From contig JACVTC010000028.1 in NCBI GenBank assembly GCA_016946835.1, forward strand, positions 1,265,001 through 1,327,500: a stretch of 62,500 bases of DNA, given 5' to 3'. Source of the DNA: Neocallimastix lanati (nom. inval.). Taxonomy: Eukaryota > Neocallimastigomycota > Neocallimastigomycetes > Neocallimastigales > Neocallimastigaceae. Positions 48,620-62,500 of the stretch are shown here, piece after piece. Made by a program: the position numbers and the translations under genes. Below the pieces are notes generated by a model. That model searched no databases and was not told where the DNA came from. It saw nothing but the letters and a program-made list of their open reading frames with translations. Every line of letters begins with the position of its first letter. The first letter of the stretch is position 1.

Positions 48620-49283
48620 AAATGATAATTAAATTTATTATAATTATTATTTTTTTTTTATTAATCAAAAATAAACAAAACAAAACAAAATAAAAAAAAA
48701 AAACATTTTTTAATTTTAATTTTAATTTTAATTTTAATTTTTTTTTTAAAATATATAGAATATGTAGTGATGATTAATTCTTATTATAGGATGAGTTAAC
48801 CTTTTATGGAAATAAGAATAATTAAATTATATTGTATCGAAAATGTGATGCAATTAGGATATTATTGTTGAGGCATTCATAATTTTCATATACTAAAAAT
48901 ATATTATATATTATTTATTATAATATATTTTAATTGTTAATTTTAATCTTAATTTTATTATTAAATTTTTTTTTTAAGAAAAAAAAAAAAAAGTTTTTAT
49001 ATATATGAAGAAGGTACAACAACGTTTTTAATTTGACAAAAATTGAAAAATAATCGATTTCATCATTGAATTCTTTTTTTTTAAAAAAAAAAAAATAAAT
49101 AATTGAATATTAAAAAAAATATAAATATATTTTTATAAATAATTTCCTTATTTATTATCCATTATTATCCTAATATATCCAGTTTAATTTTTATTTTTTT
49201 TATATAAAAATAATATATATATTTAAAATGTAATAATTATTTAACTTTTTGTATATACATATATATATATATATATTTTTTAG

Positions 49284-49410
49284 ATTGGGTAGGAAAATAG
49301 AGTCATCCAGACTCTCATTGCCTTCTTTGTCATATCATTTCATCGTATCAACGCGGGACCTCTCTTGGCAAGGTTAATATGAAAGATGCCGTTTTTATTC
49401 AACAAGCTTT
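49284..49410. other. Isolated GC-richer island, possible exon or RNA relic
   Basis: About 125 bp with ordinary base composition (contains CATCGTATCAACGCGGGACC) between TATA arrays. It starts after TTTTTTTAG at 49283 (3' splice-site-like) and has CAAG followed by GTTAAT at 49372-49373 (donor-like). One plus frame is open across the 89 nt between them. It includes a GAGTC/GACTC mini-hairpin. No partner exon and no family are recognised. Confidence 0.3.
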
Positions 49411-49605
49411 ATATATATATATATATTAAAGATTATTATCCTTATTTATATTGTATTCAAATACAATATTACAAAATAATAATTATATACTGTATATAAA
49501 TATACTATAAATATTATTATAAATATTATAATAAATATTATTATTATTATTATTTTTTAGTATTTATTTGATTTTTTTTATAAATTATCTTTTTTTAGGA
49601 ATTAC

Positions 49606-49636
<31 letters not shown>

Positions 49637-49662
49637 AAAAAAATAATTTTTTTTATTAATAC

Positions 49663-49788
<126 letters not shown>

Positions 49789-50346
49789 AAAAAAAAAATT
49801 GAAAATATCATTATCATCATTTTGAAAACTTTGTTCAATGGAATAAAAATTATGAAAATAACTAATAATAAAATTTAATGTTAGATATCTAGCGTGCTAA
49901 ATTAAAAAAAAAAAAAAAAAAATTAAAATAAAAAAATTTAAAAAAAAAAAAATTAACAATAATTTAAGATAGATCTTTCACTTTAAAAAGTATAAATGGA
50001 AAAAATAGATAATAAAATAAATTATATTATTAAAAAATATATATATATTCAATAAGAAGGTATTCCAGATATATCATGGAAAAAATATATATATATATAT
50101 ATCTTTTATTATTATAAATAATATTTTATTGTTATTATAATTAATTTTTTTTTTAAAAAAAATGAAAAATAAAATAAGAAAAAAAAAAAAAATCTTTCAT
50201 TTATGGCTCTAATAAAATTTAATATTTATATATGAATATACAATATTTATATGTATATATTAATTTTATCTTTAATTAATAATATTAAATAATATTAATA
50301 ATTATTATTTATTTAATTAGTTAAAACCATTTTTTTTTTTTATTTA

Positions 50347-50765
50347 ATATTTTAATTTTTATTTTATTTATTTTTATTTTTTATTTTATTTATTTTTATT
50401 TTTTATTTTATTTATTTTTATTTTTTATTTTATTTATTTTTATTTTTTATTTTATTTATTTTTTTTTTGTATTTTATTTATTTTTATTTTTTATTTTATT
50501 TATTTTTATTTTTTATTTTATTTATTTTTATTTTTTATTTTATTTATTTTTATTTTTTATTTTATTTATTTTTATTTTTTATTTTATTTATTTTTATTTT
50601 TTATTTTATTTATTTTTTTTTTGTATTTTATTTATTTTTATTTTTTATTTTATTTATTTTTATTTTTTATTTTATTTATTTTTTTTTGTATTTTATTTAT
50701 TTTTATTTTTTATTTTATTTATTTTTATTTTTTATTTTATTTATTTTTTTTTTGTATTTTATTAA
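50347..50765. repeat. 22-bp minisatellite with higher-order period
   Basis: The unit is built from ATTTTTT, ATTTT, ATTT and ATTTTT (22 bp). A variant with a longer T-run and a single G (TTTTTTTTGTATTTTATTTA) occurs with its G at 50469, 50623, 50688 and 50754, spaced 154, 65 and 66 bp, close to 7, 3 and 3 units. Confidence 0.9.
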
Positions 50766-51794
50766 TTTCTATTAGTAATTATTATTAATAATAACTTTTT
50801 TTTTTCTTAAATAATCATTAATTACTAAAAGTGCTATTAATATACACAATATATAGCAAAATATTTTATAAAAATATATAATAATAAAAAAAAATTAATA
50901 ATAATCAAAAAAAGATAAAAAGATAGCTAATAAAATATTTTTTTTTTATTTTTATTTATATTTTTTTATTGCTTGTTTGGTTAGTTATAAAAAAAAAATA
51001 TTATAATACTATGTTATAATGATTATTATATTTAATATTCTAATATAAATGAAAAAAAAAATATATATATTTATATATATATATAAATATATATTTAAAG
51101 CGTTATGTATGTATTATATAATTATAAACAATATACATTTTAAGTGTTATGTACGTGATAATCTCTTCATAAACTCTATACATTTAAGTTATTATGTATG
51201 TAGTATCTTTTTTTTTTTAAAAAATAGTAAAAAAAAAAAAGATCGTCATCATGATTCATATATTGCAAAAAAAAATAATAATAATAATAAAAATAAAAAT
51301 AAAAAAATAAAAAAAATAAAAAAGTTTTTTTTTTTTTTTTTTTTTGGATTATTTTTCATCTAAAAATAATAATAATAAAAAAAAAAATGGCTAAAAAAAA
51401 AAAATTTTTTGATGAAAAAATAATTACAATAATCCAGGACAATAAAAATGGTTTATAGAATGTTATTATACTATGATTATATTATAAATAATAATATATA
51501 AAAATAGTTTTTAGGATATTATAATTATAATTATATGATTGTACTATGATTATATTATAAAATAATAATATTTAAATAATGATATATAAATTTAAATATA
51601 TATCTATATATATAAAAAAAATTGGTTATTAAAGATAAATTAATCAGCTAATAAAAATTTAGCAAATTATTTAAACTTTTTTTTTTTTTTTTTTTTGGAT
51701 GATTTTTATAATATTTTATAATATTTTTTTATGATTCATAAAATATATATTTAAAATATATATTTATATATTTAATATGATTTATATGATTTAA

Positions 51795-51825
<31 letters not shown>

Positions 51826-52040
51826 TAGTTTTATGATAATTATTTTTATTAATGTTTTTTTTTTAAAAAAAAGGAAAAAAAGAACTTTAAACTATTAATT
51901 TCAATAAAGTTTAGTATATGCATATAGAATTTTTAATATACCATAAAAAAAAAATTTTATATGGATGACTTAAACCTCTTTAAAAATATATTAAAATAAA
52001 AAAAAAAAAAAAAAAAGGGATTTTAAGATTAAATCTTTTA

Positions 52041-52089
<49 letters not shown>

Positions 52090-52929
52090 GAAGAGTAAAA
52101 ATATATAGATATACATATATATGTCAATACGTAATACTTTATATCTATTCATACTATTCATTTAATAAACAGTTATGAAAAAAAAAATAAAACTAACGAT
52201 AATAAAAGAATATAAGAAAAATAAAAATAAATAAAAAGTAAAAAAGTAAATATAGAAAACTTTTTTTTTTTTTTTTTTAATTTTTTATTCTATTTATTTA
52301 TTACGAAAAGGGTTAGAAGTTAAATTTTTACTTTTTATTATTCTGCATAGATAACAAGAATAAAAAATTATTTTTTGTATTTAATTAAAATTATAATTAA
52401 TAATAATTAATATTAATAATAAATAATTATTGTTATTAGTAGTAATAGTAGTAATAGTATAATTATAATAAAAATAATAAAGACAAATTGAAAATTTTAA
52501 AGTTTAAATAAGTTAAATTAATTCAAACAAACAAAACAAAAAAACAAAAAAAAAAAGCAAAAAAAAATAGTAATAATTCTTTTATTTTTATTTTTTTTTT
52601 TTTTTATTTTTTTATTTTTTCTTTTAGATTTATTTTTTATTTATTTACACTAATAAATTATTATTTTAATTAATAATAATAAATCCAATGTAAAAGTATA
52701 AAATAAAATAAATTTTATTTATTAATGTAAATAAATAAATAAGATAATAATTACTATTAAATAATTATGTAGAAGTATTCTATATAAATATATAAATATA
52801 GAATTTTATGGTAGATCAATATTTATTTATTTATTTATTTATTTTTTTTTTTTGGTTTTGTTTTGAAATATTTTTATAAAAGTAATAATAAATTATATAT
52901 ATAAAAGATGAAATTTAATTTATCCTAAT

Positions 52930-52996
52930 CCTTTTTTCAAATAATAATAATAAATAAATAATAATAATAAAGTAATAATAATAATAATAATAATAA

Positions 52997-53029
<33 letters not shown>

Positions 53030-53070
53030 TAAAATAATAAAATAATAATAATAATAATAATAATAATTAT
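52930..53070. repeat. (AAT)n compound microsatellite
   Basis: AAT/AATA units over about 140 bp, interrupted by AAAT and AATT. Confidence 0.88.
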
Positions 53071-54919
53071 AATAATAAAATTTTTTTATTTAATAATTCT
53101 TAAAATTTATTATTATTATTATTATTATTTTTTATTTTTTTTTTTATGATATATTAATACTATAGCCTATTTAATTTGATTTTAGTTTTATATATATATA
53201 TATATTTTATTATTCAAATAATTATAAAATTTTATTATTTCTATTATTATTATTGTTATTGTTATTTATTTATCTTTTTTTTTTTACAAAAAATAAAAAT
53301 TAATATTCTTAAAATTTATTATTTCTGTATATATATAGTACTATATATATAGTAGTAAGAGAAATAACATTTACTTTAAAATATGCTAGTAGCAAAAAGA
53401 TAATACTCTAAGACTATGAAAAAAAAAATAAAAAAATAAAAAAAAATACAAGAAATATTTTCAATTTAATAAAAAAAAAATATTATTAATAATAATGAAA
53501 TCAAATAAAAAAACAAAGTATCACTAATCTTTTATTTGTTTATCCTATTGATGAATATTGATGAATATTATTATTTAATATATATTATCTTTAAAATTTA
53601 TAATAAAAAAAATTTTTTTTTTTTTTTTTTTTTTTTCTATAATTATTACAAATAAGATTAAAGATTTATTTTTTTAATAGTTAATAAGAATATAAATATA
53701 TATTTTTTTTAAAGATTTTATATATTTATAGTAATTATTTTTATTACTTTATATATTGACTTTGACATCTTTATCTTTTAACTTTATAAATATTAAGATT
53801 TAATAAGACGATTTTATAATAACATTATACAATATAAATAAACATATAAAATCAAAAAAAAAAAAAAAAAAAAAAATTAAAAAGGTATTATATTTCAAAT
53901 ATTTTAACTTTAAAATTGAATAGAATAAAAAAAAAATTAGAATAAAATAAAAAATAAAAAAATAAAAGATAAAAAGGAGAAGAAGAAAAAGAAAAAAAGT
54001 TAAAAAAAGTTAAAAGTTAAAAAAAAAAAAACTTTTAAAAAAATTATTAAAAAAAAAATTTGAAAATAATCCAAAAAAGAAAAAGAGAATTAAAAATATA
54101 TATATATATATTTTTTTTAATATTTAACCAAGATTTAATTAAACTTTAATTAATTAAAAAAAAAAAAAAAAGTTAACTAATTTCTTTAATTTTTATTTAT
54201 TATTATTATTTTTTATGATAGTTTTATTAAATATAAATAAAATAATTAAATAAAATAAAAGAAATAAAAAAATTATTTATATATATATATAAAAGTTTTG
54301 ATTTATTTCTTAAACCTTTTTTCTCTTATAGAGAGAGAGAGAGAAAGGTAACAAGTAACATAAGACCTAACCTCATTTGTCCTAACCAATTAGGCAACTA
54401 AAAAAAAAAAAAAAAAAAACTGATGACAGCGTTTTAATTTATATAAACTAATATTAAAATAAAGATAAAAATAAAAAAAAAAAATTTATTTTTTTATTTT
54501 TTTTTTTTTATCTTTTATCTTTGATATATATATATATATATATATTTTTTTATATTAATTTTTTTCTTTTCATTATTAAATTTTTCATTTTTTTTTTTTT
54601 TATAAAAAGGATTATTTATTAGTTAATTTTAACTATATTTGTATATAATAAAATAAAAATAAAATAATGAAAAAAAAATATATATGATAAAAAATTAAAA
54701 ACTATATATATATAAATATATATAAATTATATATATATAAATATAAACGTGAATAATTTAATTTTTTTTTTTTTTTATTATTTTTATCTAATTCGATTAT
54801 TCGATTATTAAGTTTTCAGAACTAATAATCTTTTTCTCATTTTGTTTTATTTTTTATTTTTTTTTATAAAATAAAAAAAAAAAGTTGATCGTAATAATTT
54901 TTTTTTTTTTAAACGTTCC

Positions 54920-54957
<38 letters not shown>

Positions 54958-55299
54958 ATCCTAAAGGTAACCTTCTAGCCACATTAGTAAATAAATACCT
55001 CTAACTTTCTCTCTATATATATAAAAAATAAAAAAAAAAAAATAAAAAGAAATAAATTAAACTAATGTGAAAATGAAAAATATTTATCATATTTAAAAAC
55101 TTTATATATATTATATATATATATATTCTTTATTTATTATTCTTTATTTTATTTTATTTTATTTTTATTTTTATTTTTTTTTTAATTTTTGCCATCATAT
55201 ATAAAGTGATACTAATGGGATACTCACTGAATATTACAATGTAGATCAAAAAATAAAAAAATAAAAATAAAGTTAAATATAAAATAAAAAATAAAAAAA

Positions 55300-55821
55300 A
55301 AAAAATAAAGAATTTGTAATGCCTTTTTTTTTTTTTTTTTTATTATTTTTTTCCAATTGTACAATAATTAAAAACCATAAGAACAAAAAAAAAAAAAAAA
55401 AAGAAAGTGTTAATTACTTTTAATTCTTACTAAAAAAAGAAATAATTTAAATAATTTAAATATAAAGTATAAAAAATAAAACAATAAAAAATAAAAATAA
55501 AAAATGAAAATAAAAGTAAATATAAAAAAGTTAGTTTGTAATGCCATTTTAATCTTTTTTATTTTAATTTTTATATTTTTTTTTTTTTTTTTATTTTATT
55601 AATTGTACAAATTGTACAATAATTAAAAGCAAAATAGAACAAGGATAATACTTTAAATTCTTACTAAAAAAGAAATAAATTAAATATAAAAATAAAAAGT
55701 AGAAATAAACTAAACTAAATATAAAAAATTAAAATATATATATATATAAATATAAAAAATATATATATATATATATATATAAATTGGGTCATGCCTTTTT
55801 ATTGTTATTTTTTTTTGTACC

Positions 55822-55870
<49 letters not shown>
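55300..55870. repeat. Diverged ~220-250 bp tandem repeats
   Basis: The block TTTGTAATGCC plus T-run, then TTGTACAATAATTAAAA, then TTCTTACTAAAAAA recurs near 55313 and 55532, with a third start (GGGTCATGCCTTTTT) near 55787 that runs into an AAT array. A similar short pair (GTGGCRTGTTATACCTTTTT) lies at 56583 and 56661. Confidence 0.6.
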
Positions 55871-55874
<4 letters not shown>

Positions 55875-56947
55875 AAAATAAAAAAAATTATATTTAAGTT
55901 TATTTAAATTTATTTAGGTTTTGTTCCCATTTAATGTATTTACTACTAAATATACAACTAATAAATCAATTAGTACTGTTAAATTGAAAAAAACTATATT
56001 TTTATAAAATTTGATGTATTTAAAAAAAAAAAAATTTTAGAGTAAATCTTCATAAAAAAAGAAAAAAAATATATAAATACATAAATACATAAATAAATAC
56101 ATAAATAAATAAAAATGAAAATAGTTGGATGATTTTTAATTATCATTATTATTATTTTTTTTACTTTTTTTTTTTTTTTTTTCATGTATTTTTTTTTCAT
56201 GTAATTATTTTTTCTTAAAAAAAAAAAAAAAATAAAAAATAAAAATAAATTAAAATTAAAAAAATAATATTATATATATATAATATTATTAATTATTACC
56301 AATTAACTCTTTTATTTTATTTTTTTTTTTATTATTATTATCATCATTAATATCTCTTTTCCTTTTAAAAAAAAAATAAAAAAATAAAAATCGAAAAATA
56401 AAGTAAAACCAAAGAAAAAAAAAAATATATATATATATTGTATAAAATGTATATATATATTTAAATATTTAAATATTTATGGATAAATATTTTAAGTATC
56501 TTAAAGTACCATCAATCAAAAAAAAAAAAAAAAAAAAAAGGTGACTATATGTAAAAAAAAAAAAAAAAAAAAAATTATGAATGTGGCGTGTTATACCTTT
56601 TTATTTTATTTTATTTTTTATTATTTTATAATTTTTATATATATATAAGAAATAATGAAAGTGGCATGTTATACCTTTTTTTTTTATTTTTATTTTTTTT
56701 ATTTTTATTTTTTTTATTTTTTATTTTTTATTTTTTATTTTTTATTTTTTATTTTTTTTTTTAATTATTTAATTATTTATTATTATTTATTTTAAATTGA
56801 AAAATATTTATAATTTATTTATTGATTTTTATCTCTTAACTTTATTTATATATTGAAGAAACTAATTTAATAACTTTATTATTATTATTATTTTTTTTCT
56901 ATATAATATTTTAAGGAGAATAATCAACAGCAAAAAAAAAGATAAAA

Positions 56948-56987
<40 letters not shown>

Positions 56988-57178
56988 TATTTTATGTATA
57001 ATCCTTTTTTTTTTTTTTTTTTTTTTTTTTATTTAAGTTTTATTTTAAATTATATATATTAATGATAAAATGATATACTATGCTGTAATTTTAGTACTAT
57101 CCTTTATAAATTTTAAGTTATTGCTAAACTATCTATTAATGGTAACCAAGCTAAAGCGTTATAATGATCAAATATTTT

Positions 57179-57225
<47 letters not shown>

Positions 57226-57375
57226 AAATAAATATATATATAATATATATATTTTTTTTTTAATTTATTAAAAATAATAATAAAGTATTGTTTAATATTT
57301 AATATTTATAATAAATTATAAATAATAAAAATAAAAAAAAAAAAAAAATTGAAATCAGTTACATCTATGATTAAA

Positions 57376-57431
57376 GTGTTTCTATTTTATTTTATTTTAT
57401 TTTATTTTATTTTATTTTATTTTATTTTATT
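57376..57431. repeat. (ATTTT)n microsatellite
   Basis: About 11 perfect pentanucleotide units. Confidence 0.92.
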
Positions 57432-57949
57432 GTTTTTCTTTACTTTTCTATAGTAAATCTACTTTAAAAAATCAATTAAGTAAGTAATAAAACTACAAAT
57501 AAATAAAAAAAAAAAAAAAAAAAAAAGAAACTAAAAACAAATAATATTTATTATATTATTAGTATAGATCATCAATAGAATTATTTCATTACATTGATAT
57601 ATAAATAAAATATAGTTGATTAATGTTTTAATATTATATCATTAGTTATAAAGAAGTATGAATAATTAGCAAAAATGACCATAAAATAATAAGAAGAATA
57701 AAAATTTTTTTTTATTAAAAAAAAAAAAAAAAAAAAAAATTAAAATATAGAAAAAGTATATAATTTTTGTATATTTAATTTTGTTTCTTTGAATATTTTA
57801 TTTTAAAAAAGAAAAAAAAAAATTAAAGTCTTTAATACTTATTTTACAATATTATTACTGCTATTGATCTTGTTAAATAATTATTTATTATCTATTATTA
57901 TAGTTTATTATTATTAATATCTATTATTTAAAATTCATTATTCAATTAT

Positions 57950-58215
57950 TATATATTTATTTATTTATTTATTTATTTATTTATTATTTATTATTTATTA
58001 TTTATTATTTATTATTTATTATTTATTTATTTATTTATTATTTATTATTTATTATTTAATTATTAAAGAGTTATTATATATTATTTATTATTTATTATTT
58101 ATTATTTATTATTTATTATTTATTATTTATTATTTATTATTAATTATTTATTATTTATTATTTATTATTCAATTATTGATTATTTATTATTTATGGATTA
58201 TTGATTATTCATTAT
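57950..58215. repeat. Short 7-bp TTATTTA array, same family as the 3.6-kb satellite
   Basis: Mixed ATTT and TTATTTA units in two blocks (57950-58060, 58075-58165), then a decayed end with TTATTCATTATTCATTAT, the same decay seen at the right edge of the large array. Confidence 0.85.
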
Positions 58216-60394
58216 TCATTATATAATAAATTAACAACATGAAACAAACTTTATTTTTATTTAGACCTAAAAAAAAATCCTTTATATGGTTATATTAATT
58301 TTTTTTAGTTAAAATATATATAAAAATAAAAATTCAATTTATTTATTTTTTTATTTTCCTTAAATATTTTTTATTCTTTTTAATTTTTTTTTTTTTAAGA
58401 TAATCTGATAAGATCTCTCTTTCTTTCTCTCTCTTTTTTTTTTTTTTCTTATTTAAGTAAACACCATTTAAGTTGATAATCAATTTTAATAAAAAAAAAT
58501 TAAAAACAAAATATAAAGATATACTTTTAAATTATAAAATTATAAATTCATATTTTTGTATTTTTTGTATTTTTTGTAATTTTTTTTTAAATTAAATTAA
58601 AAACATATAAATATAAATATAAATAATATATTATTATTATTATTATTTTAAATTATTTTTTTATATTAATCATGACCTTTATTAATAATTTTATTATTAT
58701 TATGAGTAATAATAGTAATAATTAATTGATGATAATCATTAGATTAATATTAAAAAAAAAAAAAAAAAACTTCCGTATTTCATTTCATGTAAATTAAAAT
58801 TAACTCTTTGATTTGAAAGAAAAATTTAATAAAAAAAAAAAATTCTCAGTTTCCATTATTTAATTATTTATTTATTATTTAATTTCATTACTATTATCCT
58901 TTTTTATTATTATTATTATTATTAATATTATTTTTATTTATATGTTTTTTTTTTTTTTTTTTTTATTAAATTTATATTTTATTTATTGATTTCATTTTTT
59001 TACATTTTTTATTATTTTTTTTATATATATATATTCATATTTCATATTAATATTTTTATTAATATTCCAATTCATATTAATATTTATTAATATTAATAAA
59101 TTATCATATTTTATTATATCAACTTTAATTTTTTTTTTTTTTGGTGTTTTTACTCTTAATATTAAATATAATAATAATTAAAAACGGCCATCCTCTTGAT
59201 TTAATTTAATTTTAATTTTAATTTTTTATTTTAATTTTAATTTTTAATTTTTATTATTTATTTTTTTTTTTTTTTATTTTTTTTTATTATTTATTATAAT
59301 TAATATTATTATTATTAAAATTTTTAATTTTTTAAAATTTATTTATATATTATTTTTTTTTCTTTTTTACGGTTTAGTATTTAGTAATATATAAAGTTAT
59401 GTATAAATAATTTAATTTTATTATTTAATTTTTTTTTTTGTTTTTTTTTTTGTAATTTTTTTTTTATAATTTTTTTTTGTATTTATTATATATATATTTT
59501 TTATTATTATTTTTTATATTTATTTACTATTATCCATGATTAATATTTATTTTTTATTTATTTTTGATATCATATTAATTCTTATTGATACTTTTTATTT
59601 ATTGATTGATTTTTCTATTATCAACAATATTATTATAAATAGGAATTATTTTATTTTTACTATTATTATTATTTTTAATATTATTAAAGGTATCACAAAT
59701 TTAATGATTTATTGTTTGTTTATTTTTATTATTAATATTATTATTTTTTTAATAATATTATTAATATTTTTATTTTTAATATTATAGTCTCACTATTATT
59801 ATTATTATTATCTTATTAATATTAATATTTTTATTATATTTATTATTATTATTATTATTATTTTATTAATATTTATATTTTTTTTTTATCCTAATCAATA
59901 TATGTGTTTTTTTTTTTTTTTTTGTTATGATCTTTATTTATTATTATTATTCCTATAAATTTATATTTCATTAAGACCAAATGATTTTTGTTCATATAAT
60001 TCTTTAATTAATTAAAAATAAAAAAAAAAAAAAAAAAAATTCAATTTTCCATATTAAACATTACCATTAGAAAAAAAAAAAATTTTTTTAATTAATTAAT
60101 TAATCATGTGGAACTTTTTTTTTTTTATTTAATTAAAGTAAATAAATAAATAAATAAAAAATGTTGTCATTCTACAAAATACAAAAAAAAAAAAAAAAAA
60201 AGATGATAATAATAATGATAATGATGATAAAAATAAATAAAATTTATGTATATAACTATATTATTTTTATTAAATAAAATTAAAAATTAAAATAATAAAA
60301 TTAAAAAATAGATAATAATAATACTAAAAAATAGTAATAAAATATAAAATATAAAATATTAAAATATTGAAATATAAAATATAAAAATTAAAAT

Positions 60395-60465
60395 ATAAAC
60401 ATTAAAATATAAAATATAAAGTATTAAAATATAAAATATAAAGTATTAAAATATTAAAATAGAAA
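60395..60465. repeat. 22-bp tandem repeat
   Basis: Unit AAAATATAAAATATAAAG plus TATT, two exact copies and diverged flanking ones. Confidence 0.75.
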
Positions 60466-61290
60466 ATATAAACCATATATAGATATAAAAAGTCATAAAA
60501 ATAAAAAAAAAAAAAATGAATATAAACATAATATATTATAAAAAAATATAAAGTCATATATTTTATTAATTTTTTTTTTTTGTTTTTTTTTAAACATTAA
60601 ATAAAAATGGGTTAAATTAAGAAAGTTATAAAAAAATTGTTTTTTTATTTTGAGTTCTTTTTTTTTTTTTTTTTAATCATATTATTATATGAATTCTTTA
60701 TTATTATGATTGTTATCATATGAATTCTTTATTATTATTATTATTATATGAATCTTTTTACTTTTTTCTTTTTTTTTTTTTTTGTTTTATTATTATTTTT
60801 AATGATATATGTATCATACTTTTATTTTCTTTCCTATTTTTATAAATTAATATTAATATTAATGGGAAGTGAACAATCAATTTTTTAATTGATATAATAA
60901 ATAAATAATGGTAAAATGAACAGTTCCTATGATTCATTTATATTAAAAATTTATAAAAAGTATCAATTTTTTATTTATTATTATTATTACTATTATTATT
61001 ATCATTTACAATTATTTATTATTATTATTATTATTACTATTATCATCATTTATTAATTATTATTTTGTTACTACTATAATTATTACTACTATTATCATCT
61101 ACCCTCCTTTTTTTTTTTTTTTTTTTTTTTTAGAAAATTTTAACGAATATGATGTATTTCGACAAGTGAATGTCATATTTTATAAAATTTTATTCACAAT
61201 AAATATTAAAAAAATACAATATAAAAAATATTAAAATAATAAAATATTAAAATAATAAAATATTAAATAAATAAAATAGAATAAAATAAA

Positions 61291-61442
61291 ATCAAATGAA
61301 ATAGAATATAAAATAAAATAAAATAAAATAAAATTGAATAAAATAAAATAAAATAAAATTGAATAAAATAAAATAAGATCAAATGAAATAGAATATAAAA
61401 TAAAATAAAATAAAATAAAATTGAATAAAATAAAATAAAATA
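61291..61442. repeat. 87-bp duplication within an AAAAT array
   Basis: ATCAAATGAAATAGAATATA occurs at 61291 and 61378, each followed by AAAAT units and TTGAAT. Confidence 0.85.
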
Positions 61443-62500
61443 ATAAAATAAAAAATTTTTTTTTATGTAGTTTTTTTTTATGGAAATGCAATATTTTATG
61501 TCGCCATACTGCAAAATGCAAAAAAAAAAAAAATAAATAAAATTTGGGGAAAATGCAAAAAAACACTTCTCCATTTTAAACATGATTTAACCTAACCCAT
61601 TTATTTCAAATAAAATAAAATAAAATAAAATTGATTCTATACTAAAAAAAGAAATAATAATATATAATAAAATTTTAATTTAAAAAAAAAAAAAAAAAAT
61701 TAAATCAGATTTAATATTATATATTAATAGACTAATTCAAATTCAAATAGTCAAAAAAAAAAAAAAAAAAATTAAATATATAATTATATATATTAATTCT
61801 CCTATCATTGATTATTGATCATGATTTTATTTAATTTTTTTAACTTTTTTTTTTTTTTTTTTTTTATTTTTTTTATCCCTCTATATATGGTTTAATTAAA
61901 TGTTAATGATGATTTAACTTTTTTTTTTTTTAATTATTTCATCTGTTAATTTTTAATTTTAATTTTTAATTTTGTAATTTTTAATTTTTAATTTTTTTTT
62001 TTTTTTAAAAAAAAGAATTACTATTTTAATTATCCTTTTTCTTACACTAAAATCAATAACAAAAATAATAGAGAAGTAAAAGTAAATGAATGAATGATAT
62101 ACTATACATATGAATAAAATAATATTATTATCGATTAAAAATAAATTTTTATTTATTTATTTATTTACTGATCTGTAATAAGATTATGTAATAAAAAAAT
62201 TTTTTTTTCTTCTTCCTCTTTTCTTTTTTCTCTTTTCTCTTTTCTTTTTTATTTATTTATTTATATATTTTGATATTATATATTCTTAATTTTTATTATT
62301 CTTAATTTTTATTATTCTCAATTGTTTTATTATTTTCAATTTTAATATTTTAAATTTAAAATATTATTATTTTAAAAAAAATTAAAGTAAAAAAGAAAAA
62401 AATGAAATAAAATAAAAAATTAAAGCCGTTTTTAATTATAGTTAAATTAATTTTTATTTATGACTTTCGGATGTGGGAAAAATAATTAAAAATTAAAAAC

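Larger units (their letters stand above)
50766..62500. other. Gene desert, A/T homopolymers and simple repeats
   Basis: No gene, tRNA or rRNA seen on either strand. Mixed-composition patches are rare and short: 54340-54410 (purine GAGA tract next to CCTAACCAATTAGG), 54955-55015 and 61480-61610 (GTCGCCATACTGCAAAATGC). All longer open frames are repeat translations. Confidence 0.5.

Noticed and set aside
50467-50775. 102-codon frame of Phe/Leu/Ile/Tyr, looks like a membrane protein
   Set aside because: Pure translation of the 22-bp minisatellite. T-rich arrays always look like membrane segments and the frame starts inside the repeat.
54311-54348. Hairpin between CCTTTTTTCTCT and GAGAGAAAGG
   Set aside because: T-run lengths differ, leaving a 3-nt bulge in a low-complexity CT/GA tract; weak support for a real structure.
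59536-59787. 83-codon hydrophobic frame
   Set aside because: Composed of ATT/TTT runs; no family resemblance.
61231-61583. Overlapping frames of 111 and 106 codons rich in Phe/Leu/Tyr
   Set aside because: Translations of the AAAAT array and its 87-bp duplication in two frames.

Overview
The window is extremely A+T-rich eukaryotic DNA, with dozens of poly(dA:dT) runs, many tri- to hepta-nucleotide arrays and GT-AG introns of about 90-370 bp. The genes I can read are a Rho1-type GTPase with a CAAX box, a Tvp15-type Golgi protein and a PEX11 peroxin. Together with the base composition these fit a fungus, most likely an anaerobic rumen fungus (Neocallimastigomycota). The organism is an inference from gene types and composition; no rRNA or tRNA was found to confirm it.

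Layout: (1) 1-11.6 kb holds at least five decayed, 5'-truncated copies of the 3' end of one LINE-type retrotransposon, all on the minus strand. Between them lie two intact intron-bearing genes, PEX11 (4719-3600) and a TVP15-like gene (8134-7388). (2) 12.4-22.2 kb is one gene of 15 exons on the minus strand. I joined it exon by exon, and every junction is GT-AG and phase-consistent. It predicts a 2270-residue protein whose central and C-terminal parts resemble a very large protein family I recall from Planctomycetes. This is the most interesting item here. (3) 23.6-26.8 kb holds a poly(A)-tailed retro-fragment, a small hairpin-rich island and a four-exon Rho GTPase gene with a one-residue deletion in its P-loop. 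(4) 32.0-37.2 kb holds two stretches of decayed coding sequence on opposite strands; the second is repeatedly interrupted by long A-runs. (5) From 37 kb to the end there is no convincing gene: about 25 kb of A/T-only sequence, including a 3.6 kb array of a 7-bp repeat with a ~1.1 kb higher-order period, and a 22-bp minisatellite with its own higher-order period.

All four intact genes lie in the left 27 kb on the minus strand and are unrelated in function (peroxisome proliferation, Golgi membrane, an unknown giant multidomain protein, Rho signalling). There is no operon-like logic. The right half looks like a heterochromatin-like, satellite-bearing gene desert.
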